The notes below the pieces were generated by a model, which saw only the letters and a list, made by a program, of their open reading frames with translations, was not told the DNA's origin and did not search any database. The translations under genes were made by a program, and so were the position numbers. A stretch of DNA of 38,091 nucleotides from Acidimicrobiia bacterium (GTDB lineage Bacteria > Actinomycetota > Acidimicrobiia > Spongiisociales > ZC4RG35). The stretch spans positions 1 to 38,091 of the forward strand of contig JAICNB010000027.1 in assembly GCA_025928935.1 (NCBI GenBank), read 5' to 3'. This document shows positions 31,662 to 38,091 of the stretch, piece by piece (positions within the stretch are counted from its first letter, which is position 1; each line of letters starts with the position of its first letter).

Positions 31662-32567
31662 ATGGAGGTCAGCAACGCCGATCGGGTGGTCTTCCCCAAC
31701 GATGGGATCACCAAGGGCGACGTGGTTGGCTACTACGAGCGCGTGGCCGAGCGGATGCTCCCCTTCATCGAAGGCAGGCCGTTGTCCGTGGAGCGCTTCC
31801 CCCGTGGGATCGGCGGGCAGGGATTCATGCAGAAGAACGTGCCTGAGCACGCTCCGGAGGACCTCATCGGGCGCTACACGGTCCCCAAGGAGGACGGGGG
31901 GACGACCACCTACCCGATGGTGAGCACGGCGGAGGGCATCACATTCTTCGCCAATCTCGGCGTGATCACCTTCCATGTCCCCCCGGCCCGAATCGAGGAC
32001 GAGATGCACCCCGATTGGGCGATATGGGACCTCGACCCGCCACCGGGAAGTGTCGACCTCGTCAGGGAGGCGGCCAAGGAGATGCACTCGGTCCTCGAGG
32101 GTTACGGGATCCCGACGCTGCTGCTCACCTCGGGCTCCAAGGGGTATCACCTCCGCGCACCCCTGGCGCCAACAGTCGACTTCGAGTCGGTTGCCTTCGT
32201 CGCCCGGGGCACCGCTGCCGTAGCAGCGGCAGCCAACGAGGATCTGATGACGCTTGCCTTTCGCAAGGCTGATCGGGGAGATCGGGTCTTCATCGACTGG
32301 ATGAGGAACACGCCGCGTTCCACGTCCGTGGTCCCCTGGTCGCTTCGGCCGAGGCAGGGGGCACCAGTCGCCACGCCGATCTCCTGGACGGAGCTGGACC
32401 AGGTCGCCCCCGACCAGGTGCGTATGGGGAACATCGCAGAGCGCTCCAGGAAACGCCCATGGGCCAAGGCCCAAGCCATCGATCTGTCCGCGGTCGTGGA
32501 GAAGGTCGAGGCCGATCTGGCCTCGTCGGAGATAGTCCTCGAGCCCTTCGACCGGTTCCGTTCCTGA
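31662..32567 (+). CDS. Stand-alone LigD-type polymerase/primase domain protein
   Basis: 301 residues, the size of an isolated LigD polymerase domain. The catalytic Asp pair is WDLDPPPG (D123, D125), SGSKGYHLRAP (158-168) is the nucleotide-binding motif, and FIDWMRN carries the third Asp (D212). The opening NADRVVFPNDGITKGDVV is typical. In end joining it adds nucleotides to DNA ends held by Ku and can also work as a primase. There is no nuclease or ligase domain attached. ATG 31662 has no strong Shine-Dalgarno. A ligase gene starts 11 bases after its stop. Confidence 0.93.
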   Translation: MEVSNADRVVFPNDGITKGDVVGYYERVAERMLPFIEGRPLSVERFPRGIGGQGFMQKNVPEHAPEDLIGRYTVPKEDGGTTTYPMVSTAEGITFFANLGVITFHVPPARIEDEMHPDWAIWDLDPPPGSVDLVREAAKEMHSVLEGYGIPTLLLTSGSKGYHLRAPLAPTVDFESVAFVARGTAAVAAAANEDLMTLAFRKADRGDRVFIDWMRNTPRSTSVVPWSLRPRQGAPVATPISWTELDQVAPDQVRMGNIAERSRKRPWAKAQAIDLSAVVEKVEADLASSEIVLEPFDRFRS

Positions 32568-32578
32568 TGGACCATTAG

Positions 32579-34087
32579 GTGCTCCTGGCCGACCTGGTCG
32601 CGGTGTCGGCCGAGGTGTCGGCGACGCGGGCCCGATCGGCCAAGATCGCCCTGCTCGCCCAGACCCTGCGCCGACTGACCCCCGATGAAGCAACCGTGGC
32701 CGTCTCCTATCTCACGGGCAAGCCTCGACAGGACCGGCTTGGGGCAGGCTGGGCCACCGTCTATGGGATCGATGCGACTCCCGCTGACGAAGCGAGCCTC
32801 GAAGTGCTCGGCGTGGACGCCATCCTGGACGATCTCGCCGCCACGTCCGGGCCCGGTTCGAAACTGAGGCGGGAGACGCTGCTGCGGGATCTCTTCTCCG
32901 CAGCCACTTCCGACGAGCAGAAGTTTCTCCGTGGCTTGATACTGCGCAACCTGCGTCAGGGTGCGCTGGAGGGGGTGATGGCCGATGCGGTGGCATCGGC
33001 ACTCGATGTGCCTGGCGAGCATGTGCGGAGGGCCGCCATGCTCGAAGGTGATCTGGTGGCGGTGGCCTCCCGTGCCCTGGCCGAAGGCAGGCAATCGTTG
33101 GGAAGGGCCAGCCTTGGGGTGTTCACTCCGGTTCTGCCGATGCTGGCCAAGACCTCGACCAGTGCCGGAGAGGCGGTGCGCCTCCTCGGCCGAGCATTCG
33201 TGGAGTCGAAGCTCGACGGTGCTCGTATCCAGGTGCACCGGGAGGGTGAGCGGGTGAAGGTCTTCACCCGGAGCCTCCGGGACATCACGTCCGCTCTGCC
33301 CGAGGTGGTCACCGCGGCGCTCGGCTACTCAGCCCGATCCTTCATCCTCGATGGGGAGGCCCTGCTGTTCGGTTCTTCCGGCCCCGAGCAGTTCCAGGAC
33401 TCGATGAGCCGCTTCGGGTCCGGCCCGGCGACGGAGGCCCGTCCTCTGGCGGTCTTCTACTTCGACTGCCTCCATGTCGACAGTGCCGATCTCATCGACA
33501 GACCATTGGTAGAGCGACGAGCAGCACTGGAGGCGGCGGTCCCGGCGGAGTCAGTGGTGGAGGGAATTCTCACTGACGACCCCGACGAGGCCGATGGCTT
33601 CTTCGAACGTGCGGTTGCTTCCGGGTACGAGGGGGTGGTGGTCAAAGACCCCGACCAGGCGTACGAGGCAGGCCGCAGGGGTGCGGGGTGGCTCAAGGTC
33701 AAGCCGACCCACACCCTCGACCTCGTCATCCTGGCAGCGGAATGGGGGTCGGGACGCCGGGAGGGCTGGCTCTCGAATCTCCATCTCGGCGCTCGCGGCC
33801 CCGATGGCGGCTATGTGATGCTCGGTAAGACGTTCAAGGGTCTGACCGACGAGATGCTCGCGTGGCAGACCGAGCGATTCCTCGAGATCGAGGATCACCG
33901 GAGCGGCCATGTCGTCTATCTGAGGCCGGAGATCGTCTACGAGATCGCGTTCGACGGGGTTCAACGGAGCACTCGTTACCCGGGTGGGGTGGCCCTGCGT
34001 TTTGCCCGGGTCAAGCGTCACCGCGACGACAAGGGCCCGGCTGACGCGGACACCATCGAGACGGTTCGCTCCTTTGCCCGCTCCTAG
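32579..34087 (+). CDS. ligB: ATP-dependent DNA ligase, LigB type
   Basis: 502 residues. An N-terminal helical domain (about 1-180) of the DNA_ligase_A_N type precedes the catalytic core. Motif I is ESKLDGARIQVH with the adenylated Lys211. Later motifs include DGEALLFG, FYFDCLHVD, GYEGVVVKDP and WLKVKPTH (motif V Lys pair), and the OB-fold tail ends with PGGVALRFARVKRHRDDK. Length and domain order match mycobacterial LigB rather than the ligase part of LigD. GTG 32579 follows the polymerase stop by 11 bases, so the two are co-transcribed. Its stop shares the tetranucleotide CTAG with the convergent cyclase gene. Confidence 0.93.
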   Translation: MLLADLVAVSAEVSATRARSAKIALLAQTLRRLTPDEATVAVSYLTGKPRQDRLGAGWATVYGIDATPADEASLEVLGVDAILDDLAATSGPGSKLRRETLLRDLFSAATSDEQKFLRGLILRNLRQGALEGVMADAVASALDVPGEHVRRAAMLEGDLVAVASRALAEGRQSLGRASLGVFTPVLPMLAKTSTSAGEAVRLLGRAFVESKLDGARIQVHREGERVKVFTRSLRDITSALPEVVTAALGYSARSFILDGEALLFGSSGPEQFQDSMSRFGSGPATEARPLAVFYFDCLHVDSADLIDRPLVERRAALEAAVPAESVVEGILTDDPDEADGFFERAVASGYEGVVVKDPDQAYEAGRRGAGWLKVKPTHTLDLVILAAEWGSGRREGWLSNLHLGARGPDGGYVMLGKTFKGLTDEMLAWQTERFLEIEDHRSGHVVYLRPEIVYEIAFDGVQRSTRYPGGVALRFARVKRHRDDKGPADADTIETVRSFARS

Positions 34088-36051
34088 CCTGCCGTCGCCA
34101 TCCAATTGACGGTCTGAACCACAGCCGGCGCTTCGAAGCCCTTCAGTTCCACCAACCGCTGGTCGGACACCGGATGACCTATCTCGTCAGCCGCGGCCAG
34201 CGTGGCGGTGGACACCAGGATCTCGTCGCCGGCCGCGGCCGAGCCGACCCTCGAGGCCAGATGCACGCCCCGACCCCGGTAGTCGTTTCCGTCCAGGGTG
34301 GCCTCGTCGGTGTGGATCCCGATGCGCACCGAGGGCGCAAAGCCGTGTTCGCGACGATGTGATTCCAGACGTCGCTGGATGGTGACAGCCGCCTCGACCG
34401 CATCGAGGGGACGGTCGAACGCCACGAAGAACCCGTCGCCGGTGTGATTGACTTCGACCCCCGTGTGCTCCATGAAGGCGGCGCGCAGTGTCCGATCGTG
34501 CCAGGCGAGCAGAGACTCCCAGCGCTCGTCCCCGATGATGCCGATCAGATCCGTCGAGGTGACGATGTCGGTGAAGAGGAAGGTCTTTGTCAGCCGCTCG
34601 CCGACCCGGCCTGGGTCGAGGGAGGACATCAGCCCCTCCACATGTCTCAGGGCGGGCTTGGCGCCGAGCCGTTCGAAGACGGAACGTGATGCTCCCAGCT
34701 CCATGCGGGCCAGGTCCACGTCCCCCGCGGCAAGATGGGCCTGACCCAACGCCGTCCTCGCCCTCGCCGCTTCGTAGGGGAAGCCAATCTGATTCCACGA
34801 TCGCCATGCACTCTCGAGTTGACCCATCGCCGACGCGTGGTCACCCTCATGCAGGGCCAGCAGCCCTCGTGCAGTGGAAGCCATCGCGTCGAAGGCGGGA
34901 CGCTCGAACTTGATGGCTAGCGCTTCGAGCTCTTCGATGGCAGAGCGGGCGGTTCTCACATCGTCCCTGGCCAGGGATACCTCCACCTGGGCGGGCAGCA
35001 GAAGTGATCTCGTGAGGACGTCGGTGTGCTGCCCGTCACCGGTTGCGGCGAGGCTGCGCTCGAGAGCTCGGGCAGCTTCGTCGGCGTGTCCGCGTGCCAG
35101 CATCAGCAGCGCCATCCCAGGCTGGGGATCGGTCCCGAACTCGTAGGCCTTGTTGAAGGCGACTTCGGCTCCTTCCTGGTCCCCCATGTGCAGGCGGACC
35201 TCGCCCACCTCGTAATGGGCACGTCCCACGGCGTCGAACATCTGGTAGCGCTCCAATTCGGCACAGGCATCGAGGGCCTCCGCCTCGGCGGCGTCCCAGT
35301 CACCTCGCAGTCGCTTCAACTCGGCGCGATGGACCCTGCAGACACCCGAGTAGCCCCCGAGCGAGTGCTGACTCATCCAGCGGTCGGCGCGCTCGGTCCA
35401 TTCACCCGCTCTGCGGAAGTCACCGAAGGCGCGGCAGGCGGCGATCGTGAGGCAATAGACATCACTGGCCGATCGCAGACCGGTGTCGCCGGCAAGGGCA
35501 CCGGCAGTGGCCTCGTCGATCAGGGCGAGCCCGGCACTCCATTCGCCACTCGAGACCAGGGCGTATCCCTTGAAGGCCTTGGCGAGCGACTCCACTTCCC
35601 GGTTCCCGGTCCGCCTGGCCATCTCCAGCACGTCGTCGGCGATCAACAAGCCCTTTTCCACATCTCCGTTTATCGAGATGTCTTCGACCATGTCCAGTAT
35701 CCGCAGGAATGCGTGGGTCGGGCTCTCCGGCTCACCCTCGAGCAGACGGGCAGCATTGGCCTTCCATCCCGACGCGACCGACAGCGCCAACCGTCTCGCG
35801 GCGAGGTAGGCGAGCAGAAGAGCGACCCTTGCCGCTTCGACATTTCGACCGATGCCGTCGTAGCCGGCGTAGGCCCGCTGGAGGGCGTCCACCGATTCGT
35901 CGGGGTGCCCGGCCCACCATGCGGCGTCGGCCAGCAATTCGAGATCGGGCGGTGACAGAGGATCCTGTTGGTCGGCCTCGGTCAGCGTCCTCCAGGCCTC
36001 CTCCCAGGCTTCGCCAGCCGCCGCGGCCCTCCCCACTTCCAGTGTCTGCAC
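34084..36051 (-). CDS. TPR-repeat protein with C-terminal class III cyclase domain
   Basis: About 655 residues. The first 480 are helical TPR-like repeats (for example DDVLEMARRTGNREVESLAKA). The last 170 are a class III cyclase homology domain with metal Asp residues in FLFTDIVTSTD and NHTGDGFF, and the Arg in HLASRVG. The Lys expected before TGDG is Asn, and the Asn expected in VNxAxR is His (VHLASR). I recall the same pattern in a large actinobacterial family, so it may not be a defect. The domain order is opposite to that of the protein at 9406-12219. GTG 36051 fits a leaderless start; TTG 36060 is the alternative. Its stop overlaps that of the ligase gene. Confidence 0.85.
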   Translation of the reverse strand: MQTLEVGRAAAAGEAWEEAWRTLTEADQQDPLSPPDLELLADAAWWAGHPDESVDALQRAYAGYDGIGRNVEAARVALLLAYLAARRLALSVASGWKANAARLLEGEPESPTHAFLRILDMVEDISINGDVEKGLLIADDVLEMARRTGNREVESLAKAFKGYALVSSGEWSAGLALIDEATAGALAGDTGLRSASDVYCLTIAACRAFGDFRRAGEWTERADRWMSQHSLGGYSGVCRVHRAELKRLRGDWDAAEAEALDACAELERYQMFDAVGRAHYEVGEVRLHMGDQEGAEVAFNKAYEFGTDPQPGMALLMLARGHADEAARALERSLAATGDGQHTDVLTRSLLLPAQVEVSLARDDVRTARSAIEELEALAIKFERPAFDAMASTARGLLALHEGDHASAMGQLESAWRSWNQIGFPYEAARARTALGQAHLAAGDVDLARMELGASRSVFERLGAKPALRHVEGLMSSLDPGRVGERLTKTFLFTDIVTSTDLIGIIGDERWESLLAWHDRTLRAAFMEHTGVEVNHTGDGFFVAFDRPLDAVEAAVTIQRRLESHRREHGFAPSVRIGIHTDEATLDGNDYRGRGVHLASRVGSAAAGDEILVSTATLAAADEIGHPVSDQRLVELKGFEAPAVVQTVNWMATAG

Positions 36052-36059
36052 GACGGTCA

Positions 36060-36065
36060 AGGGTA
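36060..36065 (-). promoter_or_regulatory. Leaderless -10 (TACCCT) of the TPR/cyclase gene
   Basis: TACCCT on the minus strand ends 8 bases before GTG 36051. The identical hexamer precedes the other cyclase gene at 12219. Confidence 0.35.
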
Positions 36066-36171
36066 CTGCCTACCCATTCGATGACACCTGGTTCCGGTTT
36101 CATGTGGTACACCGTTAGGGTGCCGGCAAGGGTCGCGGGAGGGCGATCTCACAATCATCTCGAGGTCCACC

Positions 36172-37356
36172 ATGTATCGACGTCTCTCTGTCCTGCTCGT
36201 TGTCGTCTTCTTCGCCATTGCATGTGCCCCAGAAGCCGAGCCCACCACGACATCTAGAGAGACCACCACCACCACCAGTCGCCCCACGACGACGACGACA
36301 ACCGTCCCCGCCCCGACGCTGACCATCGAAAACGCGCCGCCCGAGCTCCTGGCGATGGTCGGGGGCTTCTATGCGTACGCCACCGGCGAGTCGAAGGACG
36401 CGCCACCTGCCCCGGAACCGGTCCTCGCTGCGATCGAGCCCAAGCCCGTGGAAACCCCCCTCCAGGGTGTCGCCTCGATCGGAACCTTCCAGGGACAGGG
36501 CGTGGCCACGGTGGAGCTGGACGGCGACCTGTTTCTCGCAATCGACGACGGCAGTGGCTGGCGCATCGTCGGAGGCAGCTGGCCGAATGTGGCGGTGCCG
36601 GCCTACTACGGCACCGGCCCGCGTCTGGTGGCGGTGGTCGGATCTGACGCGAGGCCCTGGGAGGATGTCGTCACGAGCCGGGCCGACAGCATTCATTTCG
36701 TCGGCTTGGACGGGGCCGGAAAAGGCGGGATCGTGGGTGTGCCCCGTGACTCTTGGGTGCCCATCGCAGGTGGTGGTCGTGGGAAGATCAACTCGGCCCT
36801 GGCCAACTACGGGACCGAAGGGATGATGCAGACCTTCCGTGACCTGACCGGTCTCCCGCTCGAGGGCTACGTGCTCACCGGTTTCCTCGGGTTCCAGGAG
36901 ATGCTCGGGAACGTGCTCGGTGGCATCGATCTCGTAGTGCCGTACGCGATCAGCGATTCGGCGTCGGGGGCCGATTTCCAGCCTGGCACCCAGTATGTGA
37001 ACGGACCGGCCGCCCTGGCCTTCGCACGGGCTCGCAAATCCCTGCCGCAGGGCGACTTCACCCGTTCCGCCAATCAGGGCCTCGTGCTGATCGACACCGC
37101 CAAGAACCTCCAGCACAAGGGTTATGGCGCCATCCCCCGGCTCCTCGAGCTATCGGAGCCCTTCATGGTGACCGATCTGAACGCCGAGCAGCTCCTCACC
37201 TTTGCCGCACTGCTGATCGGGACCGATCTCGACACGATTCAGAATCAGGTGGTGCCCGGTTCGAGTGGCTCGGCGGGCAGCGCCAGTGTCGTCTACATAT
37301 CAGAGTCGGTTGGGGAGGTGTGGGCCGATCTGGCTGACGGGCGCCTGGGCGCCTGA
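36172..37356 (+). CDS. LytR-CpsA-Psr (LCP) family lipoprotein
   Basis: 394 residues. The signal peptide RRLSVLLVVVFFAIAC ends in a lipobox Cys near residue 18, followed by a Thr-rich linker (TTTSRETTTTTSRPTTTTTT). An N-terminal region of about 100 residues of unknown type comes next, then an LCP domain with VGSDARPWEDV, SRADSIHFVGLD, VPRDSWVPI and FARARKSLPQGDFTRSANQ. LCP proteins transfer glycopolymers such as teichoic acid or arabinogalactan onto peptidoglycan. The usual anchor is one membrane helix; here a lipid anchor is predicted, which is unusual. ATG 36172 has a weak GAGG site. It converges with the small Cys protein, stops 20 bases apart. Confidence 0.87.
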   Translation: MYRRLSVLLVVVFFAIACAPEAEPTTTSRETTTTTSRPTTTTTTVPAPTLTIENAPPELLAMVGGFYAYATGESKDAPPAPEPVLAAIEPKPVETPLQGVASIGTFQGQGVATVELDGDLFLAIDDGSGWRIVGGSWPNVAVPAYYGTGPRLVAVVGSDARPWEDVVTSRADSIHFVGLDGAGKGGIVGVPRDSWVPIAGGGRGKINSALANYGTEGMMQTFRDLTGLPLEGYVLTGFLGFQEMLGNVLGGIDLVVPYAISDSASGADFQPGTQYVNGPAALAFARARKSLPQGDFTRSANQGLVLIDTAKNLQHKGYGAIPRLLELSEPFMVTDLNAEQLLTFAALLIGTDLDTIQNQVVPGSSGSAGSASVVYISESVGEVWADLADGRLGA

Positions 37357-37376
37357 GCGGTCAGTAAGGCCCCGGT

Positions 37377-37643
37377 CTACTCGGGTGAGTTTTCGAACAG
37401 GCTGAGGTCGATGACGTCTTGATGGACCCGAAAATGTTCCCAGCACGGGTTGCAGAAGAGGACCTTCCAGGTGATCGCCTTGCCCGACGATCCTACGACG
37501 AACTCACCGCGGTCGGCCTCGTCGCCGTGTTCACAATTTGCGATCAGCTCGCTTGCCGGCGCCCGACCTACCACCGAGGCGACGAGGTCCCCCGATTCCC
37601 GGACCAAAGTGACCGTGGTGTCAGTAGCTGGCATCTCAATCAT
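37377..37643 (-). CDS. Small protein with a CxxC motif, unknown function
   Basis: About 88 residues from ATG 37643; an ATG at 37655 and a TTG at 37673 are also in frame and the true start is uncertain. The C-terminal half has CEHGDEADRGEFVVG and FCNPCWEHFRVH; the C-x-H and C-x-x-C pattern could bind zinc. I recognise no family. It converges with the LCP gene and is divergent from the endonuclease-like gene by 89 bases. Confidence 0.6.
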   Translation of the reverse strand: MIEMPATDTTVTLVRESGDLVASVVGRAPASELIANCEHGDEADRGEFVVGSSGKAITWKVLFCNPCWEHFRVHQDVIDLSLFENSPE

Positions 37644-37732
37644 TGACTTCGGCATATAGGTCCAGCGACCCAAGCCGTTTCTATGGACTTCTCACGAATG
37701 CGAAGTATGGGCCCGTTAGCGTGCTCGGCCGG

Positions 37733-38091
37733 ATGAATCGATCGATCCGTGTGATGACGGCCAATCTCCTCGTCGATCGGGCCAATCTCACCTACCTGGG
37801 CAATGTGCTCGAGGTGGTCGACCCCGATGTTCTGGTGACCCAGGAGCTCGGGCACAAGGCCGCCGACCTCATCGCCTCCCGATTTCCCTATCACGATCTC
37901 CGTCCCCAGCTCGATTCCAAGGGTCGTGGCATCGCCGGCCGATTAGAGGCCCGGTTCGGTGAGATCCCGCTGCCCTGGCGGGCCGGCATGTGGGCCAGGA
38001 TGGGTCAGGGGCATCAACAGTGGCTTCTGGCCAACGTCCACATCAGAAATCCGATCGTTTTCCCGTGGTGGCGAACGGCGCGGCTCCGAAA
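37733..38091 (+). CDS. Endonuclease/exonuclease/phosphatase family protein, N-terminal part
   Basis: An open frame from ATG 37733 that runs off the right edge (119 complete codons). The start IRVMTANLLVDRANL and EVVDPDVLVTQELG are the family's first strand with the metal-site Asn and the conserved Gln-Glu (metal-ligand Glu). ANVHIRNP is the next conserved strand with its His. The family cleaves phosphodiester or phosphomonoester bonds in nucleic acids, phosphoinositides or sphingomyelin. There is no signal peptide. The specificity cannot be told from this part. Confidence 0.82.
   Translation, partial: MNRSIRVMTANLLVDRANLTYLGNVLEVVDPDVLVTQELGHKAADLIASRFPYHDLRPQLDSKGRGIAGRLEARFGEIPLPWRAGMWARMGQGHQQWLLANVHIRNPIVFPWWRTARLR

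Noticed and set aside
30516-32693. 725-codon open frame on the minus strand
   Set aside because: It runs antisense to the double-GNAT and polymerase genes, both of which have clear motifs. Its own translation is low complexity.
1-38091. Mobile element, prophage, CRISPR or defence island
   Set aside because: I found no transposase, integrase, phage gene, array of regular repeats or terminal inverted repeats, and codon use is uniform.

Overview
The window looks like a chromosomal stretch of a high-GC actinobacterium, most likely an uncultured member of the Acidimicrobiia or a related lineage (inference). The signs are consistently GC-rich third codon positions, a luciferase-like F420-type oxidoreductase and a deazaflavin-type nitroreductase, a Streptomyces-style conservon, lipoproteins with Thr-rich linkers, several GTG/TTG starts, and many genes whose -10 hexamer sits 6 to 8 bases before the start codon (leaderless mRNA). 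I see no rRNA, tRNA, CRISPR array, insertion sequence or prophage gene. Gene density is very high and no gap exceeds 200 bases.

Region 1 (1-9333) resembles a catabolic locus. It holds the tail of an unrecognised protein, an SDR-fold protein that has lost its catalytic Tyr and Lys, an alpha/beta hydrolase, a convergent pair (CrtI/PYROXD2-like flavoprotein and Gfo/Idh/MocA dehydrogenase) divergent from an FCD-type GntR regulator, an OGA-type GNAT acetyltransferase, and a carbohydrate-type ABC importer (two permeases plus a lipoprotein binding protein, no ATPase). The importer ends at a 12-bp perfect hairpin.

Region 2 (9406-13327) has a cyclase/NB-ARC/TPR-like signalling protein, a small membrane protein and a RibD/DHFR-fold reductase. 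The last two converge on nested palindromes.

Region 3 (13416-18672) is the most interesting part. A complete conservon (cvnA sensor-kinase-like, cvnB Roadblock, cvnC DUF742, cvnD GTPase) is translationally coupled throughout. It is followed by a membrane PAS histidine-kinase-like protein with Ala at the phosphoacceptor position, and by a free-standing, degenerate copy of the CvnA ATPase domain that keeps the CvnA C-terminal tail. CvnA here has almost no extracellular domain. Together these suggest an expanded conservon with separate, catalytically dead accessory modules.

Region 4 (18679-23957) holds a small membrane protein, an LLM-class oxidoreductase, a coiled-coil protein, and a BBE-like plus a GMC flavin oxidase in tandem. 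Region 5 (24110-34087) carries non-homologous end-joining parts: Ku with an N-terminal SAP/Rho_N-like extension, and a stand-alone LigD-type polymerase followed by a LigB-type ATP-dependent ligase. Between them lie DUF445, DUF2255, a PAS protein coupled to a metallo-beta-lactamase-fold protein (probable CTG start), a kelch lipoprotein, a deazaflavin-type reductase, small hypotheticals and a double-GNAT protein. Region 6 (34084-38091) has a TPR/adenylate-cyclase protein, an LCP-family lipoprotein, a small Cys-containing protein and the start of an endonuclease/exonuclease/phosphatase-family gene.
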